DNA of 64,000 bases from Clostridia bacterium (GTDB lineage Bacteria > Bacillota > Clostridia > Lachnospirales > Lachnospiraceae). Under the pieces are notes generated by a model. That model was not told the DNA's origin, searched no databases, and saw nothing but the letters and a program-made list of their open reading frames with translations. Both the position numbers and the translations under genes were made by a program. The stretch spans positions 1-64,000 of the forward strand of contig SAAB01000013.1 in NCBI GenBank assembly GCA_009929615.1. Reading direction: 5' to 3'. Each line of letters opens with the position of its first letter. Position 1 is the first letter of the stretch. Positions 1 through 7,200 of the stretch are shown here, piece by piece.

Positions 1-165
1 GTATGGACGACGTTCACCATTCTGTCCCTGGCCCTGTCCCTGACGGTTCTGACCCTGGTAATTGTTATTGTATGGACGACGTTCACCATTCTGTCCCTGA
101 CGGTTCTGGCCCTGGTAGTTGTTATTGTATGGGCGGCGTTCGCCATTTTGTCCCTGACTCTGACG
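1..165 (-). repeat. In-frame tandem repeat inside infB linker
   Basis: The unit is about 57 bases (19 codons) and encodes QGQNGERRPYNNNYQGQNR. Units begin on the plus strand near bases 1, 70 and 127; the one at base 1 carries a 12-base insertion coding for extra Gly-Gln. The repeat is Gly/Gln/Asn/Arg rich and so likely disordered. It continues beyond base 1, so the copy number is unknown. Confidence 0.85.
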
Positions 166-438
166 ATTCTGTGGTGCAGAATTTCCGGCTGGACGCTGTT
201 CATTTCCGGCTGGACTCTGTGGTCTTACCGGCTGTCTTTCCGGTGCTGCTGCCTTTGGAGCTTCTTCTTTCTTCACCGGTGGTGCGGTGAAGAATTTACG
301 AATCTTTCCGGCACTCTCATCACTGATTGTGCTCATATGGCTTTCCACAACAACTCCATGTCCCTTTAATGCATATATAACATCTTTACTACTTTTATTT
401 AATTCTTTAGCTAACTCATGTACTCTTATTTTTGACAT
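1..438 (-). CDS. infB: Translation initiation factor IF-2, N-terminal part (partial)
   Basis: Only the first 146 codons are in the window; the GTPase part lies beyond base 1. IF-2 places initiator tRNA on the 30S subunit. The ATG at 438 follows GGAGGTAGATAT. Residues 1-50 (MSKIRVHELAKELNKSSKDV) are the small IF2_N helical domain typical of Gram-positive IF-2. A linker rich in Pro, Ala, Lys and Glu follows, then from about residue 92 tandem copies of QGQNGERRPYNNNYQGQNR that run into the window edge. The gene is last in the rimP-nusA-ylxR-ylxQ-infB series, 14 bases after ylxQ. The identity is firm from the N-terminal domain and the gene order; the repeats are the odd part. Confidence 0.93.
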   Translation of the reverse strand, partial: MSKIRVHELAKELNKSSKDVIYALKGHGVVVESHMSTISDESAGKIRKFFTAPPVKKEEAPKAAAPERQPVRPQSPAGNEQRPAGNSAPQNRQSQGQNGERRPYNNNYQGQNRQGQNGERRPYNNNYQGQNRQGQGQGQNGERRPY

Positions 439-452
439 ATATCTACCTCCGT

Positions 453-767
453 CTATATCCCTTCTGAATCAATCTGTTTCTTTATGGCGTTACAAAAACC
501 AGTATCTTCCAATGCTAAAGAGGCTCGAAGTTCTTTCCCAATGGAAGCTCCCAATGTCTCTTTCGTACCATAAATACACATAGGCACTTTATAAAAGGTA
601 CACATATTTGTAAATTTCTTTTTTGTATTTTCCGAAGCATCTACGGCCACAATAACTAATGCCGCCTTTCCGCTTTTAACTGATTTTTCTGCAGAAAATT
701 CACCGCTCTGCACCTTTCCGGCCCGGGTAGCCAATCCGAGGTAAGATAATACTTTATCCTTTGGCAA
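453..767 (-). CDS. ylxQ: L7Ae/L30e-type RNA-binding protein YlxQ
   Basis: 104 residues, the usual size for the small bacterial L7Ae-like proteins encoded between ylxR and infB. The opening segment (LSYLGLATRAGKVQSGE) is the family signature, followed by an alternating alpha-beta core with VIVAVDASENTKKK. These proteins bind kink-turn-like RNA and are associated with ribosomes; the exact role is not settled. It starts with TTG at 767, about ten bases after GAGGAG, and overlaps the end of ylxR by 14 bases, so the two are probably translationally coupled. The C-terminus is slightly longer than the minimal fold. Confidence 0.88.
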   Translation of the reverse strand: MPKDKVLSYLGLATRAGKVQSGEFSAEKSVKSGKAALVIVAVDASENTKKKFTNMCTFYKVPMCIYGTKETLGASIGKELRASLALEDTGFCNAIKKQIDSEGI

Positions 768-1029
768 TATGGCTCATCTCCTCTTCCAACTGTTGGTAGA
801 CCTCCGCAGGAATAGACGTTTTTAATGAACGTTCCAACCCCCGGTTTTTCATGGCCTGTTCCAGACATTTTATATCAGGACAAATATAAGCCCCTCTGCC
901 ATTTTTCCGTCCAGTGGCATCTATACAAATATCCCCCTCTGCCGTTTTAATGACACGAATCATGTCTTTTTTATTCTTCATCTCCCGACAGCCTGTACAC
1001 TGCCTTAAAGGAAGTTTTTTTATTCCCAT
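754..1029 (-). CDS. ylxR: YlxR / RnpM family RNA-binding protein
   Basis: 91 residues of the DUF448 family. The start (LPLRQCTGCREMKNKKDMIR) has the conserved PxRxCxxCR box, and residues 40-50 carry the GRGAYIC box that forms the conserved basic surface. In Bacillus the family member has been shown to bind and modulate RNase P, hence the name RnpM; that is family knowledge, not visible here. The start codon overlaps the nusA stop by one base (TAATG), a clear sign of translational coupling, and the end overlaps ylxQ. Confidence 0.9.
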   Translation of the reverse strand: MGIKKLPLRQCTGCREMKNKKDMIRVIKTAEGDICIDATGRKNGRGAYICPDIKCLEQAMKNRGLERSLKTSIPAEVYQQLEEEMSHIAKG

Positions 1030-2153
1030 TATTCCTCCACATCCTGATTTCCCATTTCCTCCGGAAATTCTTCCATCAAGATATCATCTTCCATAACGAT
1101 TTCTTCTTCAGATGCATAAGACTGGCTTTCACTCTTAATATCAATCTTATAACCTGTAAGACGTGCTGCAAGTCTTGCATTCTGTCCCTCTTTACCAATG
1201 GCAAGAGATAACTGATAATCAGGAACGACAACAGATGCTGTCTTTGTTTCCTCATTCGCTTCTACAGAAACTACTTTTGCAGGACTTAATGCATTTTCAA
1301 TAAAAATCGCTGGATTTTCATTCCAATTAACAATATCTATTTTTTCGCCTCGAAGTTCATCCACAACGGCATTTACTCGAGAACCATTTAAACCAACACA
1401 AGCACCGACCGGGTCAACATCTGGATTATTTGAGCGAACAGCAATCTTTGTTCTGGAACCGGCTTCACGGGAAATGCTGCAGATTTCAACTGTACCATCT
1501 CTCACTTCTGCTACTTCAAATTCAAATAAACGTTTTACCAGTTCCGGATGGGTTCTGGAAACTGTAATCTTTGGTCCCTTTGTTGTATCCTTTACTTCAA
1601 CCACATAAAGTTTAATTCTTTCTGTTGGCTGGAAGTATTCACCTTTAACCTGCTCAGTTTCTGTAAGTACAGTATCTACTTTACCAAGATTAACGCTGAT
1701 ATTTCTTCCTACATAACGCTGTACAATACCTGTTACGATATCGCGCTCCTTGTCATAGTACTGCTGATATAAAGACTTACGTTCTTCTTCACGAATCTTC
1801 TGAACAACAACCTGTTTTGCCTTCTGAGCTGCAATACGTCCAAAATTTCTTGGAGTTACTTCAATATTAACAATATCTCCAAGTTCACATTTAATATCTC
1901 TTAAGCGGGCATTGGCAAGGCTAATCTGAAGGACATCATCTTCAACCTCTTCAACAACTTCTTTTTCAGCATAAACAACTACATCTCCGGTTTCACGGTC
2001 AATATTCACTTTAATGTTGTCTGCTTTTCCATATTCGTTCTTACAGGCAGCCACCAGTGAATTTTCCATAGCTTCCAAAAGGATATCCTTACTGATGCCT
2101 TTTTCCTTTTCTATCTGATCCAAAGCTTCGATTAATTCGTGTCCATTATTCAT
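1029..2153 (-). CDS. nusA: Transcription termination/antitermination factor NusA
   Basis: 374 residues, normal for Gram-positive NusA without the C-terminal acidic repeats of Proteobacteria. It binds RNA polymerase and nascent RNA and modulates pausing, termination and antitermination. In order: an N-terminal polymerase-binding domain (about 1-125), an S1 domain (about 133-200), then two KH domains with DPVGACVGLNGSRV near 245 and LAIGKEGQNARLAARLTGY near 320. The last 25 residues are strongly acidic. The ATG at 2153 is preceded by GGAGGAATTTAGAAA. It lies 22 bases after rimP and one base overlaps ylxR. Confidence 0.97.
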   Translation of the reverse strand: MNNGHELIEALDQIEKEKGISKDILLEAMENSLVAACKNEYGKADNIKVNIDRETGDVVVYAEKEVVEEVEDDVLQISLANARLRDIKCELGDIVNIEVTPRNFGRIAAQKAKQVVVQKIREEERKSLYQQYYDKERDIVTGIVQRYVGRNISVNLGKVDTVLTETEQVKGEYFQPTERIKLYVVEVKDTTKGPKITVSRTHPELVKRLFEFEVAEVRDGTVEICSISREAGSRTKIAVRSNNPDVDPVGACVGLNGSRVNAVVDELRGEKIDIVNWNENPAIFIENALSPAKVVSVEANEETKTASVVVPDYQLSLAIGKEGQNARLAARLTGYKIDIKSESQSYASEEEIVMEDDILMEEFPEEMGNQDVEE

Positions 2154-2175
2154 TTTCTAAATTCCTCCTATTCTT

Positions 2176-2640
2176 CTAGTAAAAAAATGCCAACCGAATC
2201 AGGGCCACATCCGACCGATTGAATACTACAGTAGATTCATCTTCCTGTTCGATAGTAATTGTATTTTCATCATAAGCTGTTAACACGCCACTGTACTCTT
2301 TCTTTTTATCCAGCGGCTTATATAATTTAATCTCCACATCTTTACCGATGCTTCGGGCAAAATCCTTTTCCTTCTTCAGGGGACGGTCTAATCCCGGTGA
2401 ACTCACTTCAAAAATATAGTTTTCGGAAATATAATCCTCGCTGTCCAGTATCTCTTCAAAGGCACGGCTGATTAATACACAGTCGTTTACACCTATTCCG
2501 CCTTCTTTGTCAATATACACTCTTAAATACCAGTTCGCGCCTTCTTTAACCCATTCCACATCAACCAGTTCGAAATTATTCTCATCAATTAACGGCTGAA
2601 TCAGGGTTTCTGTTTTACTTTCATACTCTTTTTTTGCCAA
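2176..2640 (-). CDS. rimP: Ribosome maturation factor RimP
   Basis: 154 residues, standard length for the YlxS/RimP (DUF150) family needed for late 30S assembly. The N-terminal alpha-beta domain has VDVEWVKEGANWYLRVYID and the hallmark FEVSSPGLDRPL at about 85-96; the C-terminal SH3-like domain covers the last 60 residues. No ATG is available in frame; the first usable codon is TTG at 2640, 12 bases after AAGGAG, a long spacing that may mean weak initiation. It is the first gene of the rimP-nusA-ylxR-ylxQ-infB operon, behind its own promoter and a leader hairpin. Confidence 0.94.
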   Translation of the reverse strand: MAKKEYESKTETLIQPLIDENNFELVDVEWVKEGANWYLRVYIDKEGGIGVNDCVLISRAFEEILDSEDYISENYIFEVSSPGLDRPLKKEKDFARSIGKDVEIKLYKPLDKKKEYSGVLTAYDENTITIEQEDESTVVFNRSDVALIRLAFFY

Positions 2641-2683
2641 TTCTTTTTACATCTCCTTAAACTTTTCCCCATTACACGTACAA

Positions 2684-2705
2684 AGAGTGGACTCACGTCC
2701 ACTCT
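2684..2705 (-). promoter_or_regulatory. rimP leader hairpin (possible attenuator)
   Basis: A perfect 9-base-pair stem, AGAGTGGAC with GTCCACTCT, around a 4-base loop, lies 44 bases before the rimP start and just downstream of the predicted promoter. In the transcript it is followed by only three U residues, so as a terminator it would be leaky. Because the operon encodes NusA, an attenuator responding to NusA is a reasonable inference but is not shown by the sequence. Confidence 0.6.
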
Positions 2706-2735
2706 CTAGTTTAATCATTATCTGTTATCTTTATT

Positions 2736-2764
2736 AGTTTAACACCCTTTACCTTAAAAAGCAA
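2736..2764 (-). promoter_or_regulatory. Predicted sigma-A promoter for rimP operon
   Basis: On the minus strand TTGCTT, a 17-base spacer and TAAACT match -35/-10 boxes with ideal spacing. The start of transcription would lie about 25 bases before the leader hairpin. The -35 box sits only ten bases from the start of the repeat region. Confidence 0.5.
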
Positions 2765-2773
2765 GGGGCAATT

Positions 2774-2842
2774 AGCAAATATGAATCCCGCCCAAACGGC
2801 TTCGGTAAATAGCAAACATGAATCCCGCCCAAACGGCTTCGG
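2774..2842 (+). repeat. 32-base direct repeat, partial copies of the hairpin element
   Basis: Bases 2774-2805 and 2811-2842 are the same 32-base sequence with a single mismatch (gcaaatatgaatcccg versus gcaaacatgaatcccg). The second copy is the left arm and part of the core of hairpin element 1. The first copy lacks the other arm, so it looks like a truncated duplicate. Confidence 0.85.
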
Positions 2843-2882
2843 ACTTCGTCCTGCAGATTGTTTGGTCTGAATTCATATTTGC
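2812..2882 (-). repeat. Hairpin repeat element 1 (inverted orientation)
   Basis: Arms 2812-2834 and 2860-2882 pair as GCAAA, then ATGAAT with ATTCAT, an internal loop, then CCAAAC with GTTTGG. Inside is the core ACGGCTTC-GGAC-TTC-GTCC-TGCAGATT, itself a 4-base-pair hairpin. The core is identical to that of element 5, which lies in the opposite orientation, but the outer arms are unrelated in sequence. Confidence 0.75.
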
Positions 2883-3002
2883 AGAAAATTGCAACTTGGA
2901 AATTGTCGTTTGCCCATGTAAGGTTTCCCACTCTGCACTTTGCTCTACCTATAGATAGTATTTACCCAAATCACTGCTTTATAACTCTCATCCTGACTTT
3001 CC

Positions 3003-3070
3003 AAAAAATATGTACCAAGCAAAACAATCTGCAGACCACAGGTCGAAGCCGTTTTGCGGGTATATATTTT
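3003..3070 (+). repeat. Hairpin repeat element 2
   Basis: Core AATCTGCA-GACC-ACA-GGTC-GAAGCCG with outer arms GCAAAAC/GTTTTGC and, beyond a small internal loop, TACC/GGTA followed by an AT-rich pair. The inner hairpin differs from elements 1 and 5 (GACC/GGTC instead of GGAC/GTCC) but remains fully paired. Confidence 0.7.
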
Positions 3071-3090
3071 ATTCACCGTCCTGAATTCCA

Positions 3091-3268
3091 AAAAAATATA
3101 AGTCCCTTAAAAACAATCTACAGACCACAGGTTGAAGCCGTTTTGTGGATATATGTTTTATTCACCGTCCTGAATTCCCCAAAAAATATAAGTCCCTTAA
3201 AAACAATCTACAGACCACAGGTTGAAGCCGTTTTGTGGATATATGTTTTATTCACCGTCCTGAATTCC
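3091..3268 (+). repeat. Exact 88-base tandem duplication carrying hairpin elements 3 and 4
   Basis: Bases 3091-3178 and 3181-3268 are identical, with a period of 90. Each copy has AAGTCCCTTAAAAAC, core AATCTACA-GACC-ACA-GGTT-GAAGCC, then GTTTTGTGGATATAT and the linker ATTCACCGTCCTGAATTCC. The same linker also follows element 2. In these copies the inner and outer stems use G-U pairs if read on the plus strand, but would be A-C mismatches on the minus strand. Confidence 0.85.
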
Positions 3269-3270
3269 AA

Positions 3271-3341
3271 AAAAATATAAGTCCCTTAAAAATAATCTGC
3301 AGGACGAAGTCCGAAGCCGTTTTTAAGGGACTTATATTTTT
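3271..3341 (+). repeat. Hairpin repeat element 5, long perfect inverted repeat (also likely terminator of dagK-like gene)
   Basis: Arms 3271-3292 and 3320-3341 are perfect 22-base reverse complements (AAAAATATAAGTCCCTTAAA and complement). They enclose the core AATCTGCA-GGAC-GAA-GTCC-GAAGCCG. The right arm overlaps the stop codon of the minus-strand dagK-like gene, so in that transcript the hairpin forms immediately after translation ends and is followed by a run of seven T, consistent with termination. Confidence 0.8.
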
Positions 3342-4257
3342 AGTAAACCATCGGAATTGTCTCCTCTTCCAGCATAGCCGTAAGTTTTTTGACTTTGCCA
3401 TAGACCTCACCATCACCATGAATGAGTTTTGGTTCCTGGGAGAGAATCTCGACTTTTTTGCATTTGAATTGATATATGCCTTTGGCTCCCACATGTTTTC
3501 CAACCAGTGCCTTTGGCAGAAGGAGAAGTCTTTTAAGTGGTGGAATGCTATCCACCAGGCAGATGTGGAGATAGTCATCATCCATCTCGCCATCCGGTGT
3601 GAACATAAATCCACCGCCTTCGTATTTGGCATTCAAACCACACATGAAGAAAACATGTTTAAAGCAATGGACTTCTTTGCCATCAAGGCGTATTTTCATT
3701 TTATCACAGGAACTGGAAAAGATATGTTTCATGGCAACACCGCTGTAGGTGAATTTGCCAAGGCCCATCCAGTTGAAGAATTTCTTGAAACGCAGGCGGT
3801 TAGCCCCATCGCAGACGGCTGCATCAAAGCCGATGCCCATACTGCCTCCAAAGTGGCGAACCTTTCCATCGAATTCCAAACGTCCGGGATGGATATGTAT
3901 ATGGTGTTCTTCGTTCAAAAGACCTTTTAAAGCCTTTTTCCAATTTGAAGAGATGCCAAGACCCCGGGCAAAATCATTTCCCGAGCCAAGAGGAATATAG
4001 GCAAAAGTAACATCTCTATGGTCCCAAATGCCCTCCATAACCTCGGCAATGGTACCATCACCACCCATTGCAACAATGATTTTATGGTCGTCGTCCCTCT
4101 CGGCAGCCTCTCTGGCCAGTTCTTTACCATGGGCTTTGTGTTCTGTATATAAGGCCTCATATGGAATATGGCGCCGTTTTAATATTCTTTCAATGTTATT
4201 CCAAACAATCTGGCCTTTGCCGGATTTCGCCCGTGGATTGACAATAAAGTAATACAT
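3340..4257 (-). CDS. Diacylglycerol kinase-family lipid kinase (DagK/YegS/BmrU)
   Basis: 305 residues, the usual size of the soluble DAGK_cat family that phosphorylates diacylglycerol or related lipids at the inner membrane face. Visible motifs are FIVNPRAKSGKG at the N-terminus, MGGDGTIAEVMEG (nucleotide-binding GGDGT, about residue 65) and IPLGSGNDFARGLG (about 90), followed by a C-terminal beta domain. It sits between polC and rimP, a position where this gene is not usually found. Its stop codon is the edge of the repeat array. The exact lipid substrate cannot be told from the sequence. Confidence 0.9.
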   Translation of the reverse strand: MYYFIVNPRAKSGKGQIVWNNIERILKRRHIPYEALYTEHKAHGKELAREAAERDDDHKIIVAMGGDGTIAEVMEGIWDHRDVTFAYIPLGSGNDFARGLGISSNWKKALKGLLNEEHHIHIHPGRLEFDGKVRHFGGSMGIGFDAAVCDGANRLRFKKFFNWMGLGKFTYSGVAMKHIFSSSCDKMKIRLDGKEVHCFKHVFFMCGLNAKYEGGGFMFTPDGEMDDDYLHICLVDSIPPLKRLLLLPKALVGKHVGAKGIYQFKCKKVEILSQEPKLIHGDGEVYGKVKKLTAMLEEETIPMVY

Positions 4258-4279
4258 GGTTTTCCCCCTTGTGCCGTCT

Positions 4280-7200
4280 TTATCCTATTTTTAAATCGAA
4301 AATGGACAGCTGATTGCTTTCCGGCAAATCGCCGAGCAGACCCATCTCGCCCATAACATCCAAAGTTGTACGGCTGACCTTCGCCCGCTGTGCAATATCA
4401 TCCTTCGACATAAAAGGTTCTCCCTTTGCCGCAATAGTCAGGGCTTCTGCAGCAATACCGCCCATGCCATCGATGGATGAAAATGGCGGCAGAAGTTTAT
4501 CCCCAACGATGGTGAATTTGACTGCTTCGGATTTGTAAATATCAATCGGTATGAAATCAAATCCTCTGGCATAAAACTCTTGGACAATTTTCAAATCGCG
4601 TAACGTGTCTTTTTCCTTCGTTGTCAGGTTTGGATTGGATTTATACATTTTCAAATGACGTTCCACTTCTTCTTTGCCACGGCACATCATACCATAGTCA
4701 AAGGCTGTAGCACGTATCGTGAAAAATGCTGCATAATAGGCCAGCGGATAATGAATCTTAAACCAGGCAATACGGAATCCCATCATAACATAGGCTACCG
4801 CATGAGCCTTCGGGAACATATATTTAATCTTTTTACAGGACCAGATATACCAATCAGGCACATCATGTTCCTTCATCATAGCTTCCCATTCCGGAGTCAG
4901 GCCTTTTCCTTTACGGACACTTTCCATAATTTTAAAAGACTGTTCCGACTCAACACCTTTATTGATAAGATAAATCATAATATCATCACGGGTACAGATA
5001 GCCGTAGAAATTTCTGCTTTTCCTTCTTTAATCAAGGTCTGGGCATTATTCAGCCACACATCCGTTCCGTGGGAAAGCCCGGAAATACGAACCAGGTCTG
5101 AAAATGCTTTTGGTTTCGTATCACGGAGCATCTGCATAACAAAATCTGTACCAAATTCAGGAATACCCAGAGAACCCAAATCAATTCCACCAATATCCTC
5201 CGGCTGAATATGTAAAGCATCCAGACCATGAAACAAGGAAAGCACCTCCTGGTCATCGAGACGAATGGTCGTCGGGTCAACACCTGTAATATCCTGAAGC
5301 ATACGAATCATCGTCGGGTCATCATGCCCCAGAATATCCAGTTTCAGCAGGTTATGGTCAATGGAATGATAATCGAAATGAGTTGTTATGGTACGGGTTG
5401 TCTGGTCATTGGCCGGATGCTGTACCGGCGTAAAGGAATAAATTTCCTCACCTAATGGCACAACGATAATACCCCCGGGATGCTGGCCTGTTGTTCGCCT
5501 TACACCAACACACCCCGATGCCAGACGGGTCAGTTCGCAGCCCCTCTTTTCAATCTCATGGTCTTCAAAATAACCTCGGGCATAACCATAGGCCGTTTTT
5601 TCAGCCAGTGTACCAATCGTTCCCGCACGGAAAGTCTGGCCTTTTCCAAAAATAACTTCCGTATAATCATGGGCCTTACTCTGATATTCTCCCGAGAAAT
5701 TCAAATCGATATCCGGTTCCTTATTTCCCTTAAATCCAAGGAAGGTTTCAAAAGGAATATCGTGGCCTTCCTTCGAGAGAGGCTGTCCGCAAACCGGGCA
5801 GACCTTATCTTCCATATCGCAGCCGGAACGTCCCGAAAAGCTTTTTACATAATCCGAATCAAAATCAACATATTTGCAATTTGGACACAGATAATGGGCC
5901 GGCAGGGAATTAACTTCTGTAATACCGGCTGTAAATGCTGCAAAGGACGAACCAACAGAACCTCGGGAACCTACCAGATAACCATCAGCCACGGATTTCC
6001 ACACCAGCTTCTGAGCAATAATATACATAACGGCAAAACCATTGCCAATGATAGAATTCAATTCTCTTTCCAGACGTTCTACAACAATCTCCGGAAGATT
6101 TTCGCCATACAGGGCATGGGCCTTTTCATAGCAGATTGTTCGAAGGGTTTTATCTGAATCCGGAATGACCGGCGGACACTTATCCGGCCGCACCGGTGAA
6201 ATTTTTTCAATCTGGTCCGCAATATAGTTGGTATTGGTAATAACAACTTCTTCTGCCTTTTCCGCTCCAAGATACATAAACTCTTCCAGCATCTCTTCCG
6301 TCGTCCGGAAATAAAGAGGGGGCTGTCTGTCTGCATCGGCAAAGCCTTTACCCGCCATAATAATCCGTCGATATACCTCATCCTCCGGATTGAGAAAATG
6401 CACGTCACAGGTTGCACATACCGGTTTATTCAGTCGTTCCCCTAAACGGACAATTTTCCGATTCATTTCCATCAAATCTTCTTTTGTCTGAATCTGTGGA
6501 ATCTTCTCGCTTTCGAGCATAAAGAGGTTGTTTCCAACCGGCTGAATTTCCAAATAGTCATAAAAGCTTGCAATACGTGCAATCTCATCATCAGGCCTAT
6601 CATTTAACACCGCCTGATACAACTCACCTGCTTCACAGGCAGAGCCAATAATCAAACCTTCTCTGTATTCCTGCAAAATGCTTTTTGGTATTCTTGGCCG
6701 ACGGGCATAATAGTCCAAATGGGATAAAGATACCAGCCGGTAAAGATTCATTCTTCCTATATCATTCTGTGCCAGAATAATAATGTGGTATGTCTTTAAT
6801 TTTTTAATAGCATTGACAGACATCTGGCTCATATCATTTAAGGTATCCAGGTCTGCAACGCCCATTTCTTTTAATTTAGCTGAAAACTTCACAAAAATAT
6901 CCGCTGTGGATTCTGCATCCTCAACAGCCCGGTGATGGTTGTCTAAGTTTCCACCCACCGCATCAACAACCGTATCCAGTTTATAGTTTTTCAAATTTGG
7001 CAGCATACTTCTTGCCATTGCCAATGTATCTACCACCGTGAAATCCTGCTCCATATCAAATTTCCGACAGTTTTCACGTATAAAACTCATATCAAATTCT
7101 GCATTATGGGCTACCATTATACAATCTTTAGAAAATTCAAGAAACTCTGGAAGAATCGCATCGATTTCCGGTGCATCCATCACCATGCCATCGTTAATCC

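Larger units (their letters stand above)
2641..3339. other. Long non-coding interval between dagK-like gene and rimP
   Basis: About 700 bases with no convincing gene. From rimP outward it holds a leader hairpin (2684-2705), a sigma-A-type promoter (2736-2764), a 32-base near-perfect direct repeat (2774-2842), one inverted copy of a structured element (2812-2882), about 120 bases with no recognised feature (2883-3000), then four forward copies of the element (3003-3341), two lying in an exact 88-base duplication. An open frame across the array on the plus strand stays open only because the repeat period is a multiple of three; it has no ribosome binding site or recognisable protein. Confidence 0.8.

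Noticed and set aside
3-290. 95-codon plus-strand open frame at the window start
   Set aside because: It is the complement of the infB linker repeats; infB on the minus strand explains the sequence fully.
2858-3280. 140-codon plus-strand open frame across the repeat array
   Set aside because: It stays open because the repeat period (90 bases) is a multiple of three. It has no ribosome binding site, no recognisable domain, and its sequence is just the translated repeats.
3003-3341. Possible CRISPR array
   Set aside because: The repeats are about 90 bases, there are no unique spacers of regular length, and no cas genes are near.
3235-3930. 231-codon plus-strand open frame opposite the dagK-like gene
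   Set aside because: The minus-strand gene has clear kinase motifs; the plus-strand frame runs from repeat sequence into its complement and has no domain.
5480-6157. 225-codon plus-strand open frame inside polC
   Set aside because: It is a shadow of the well-supported polC reading frame with no ribosome binding site or domain.
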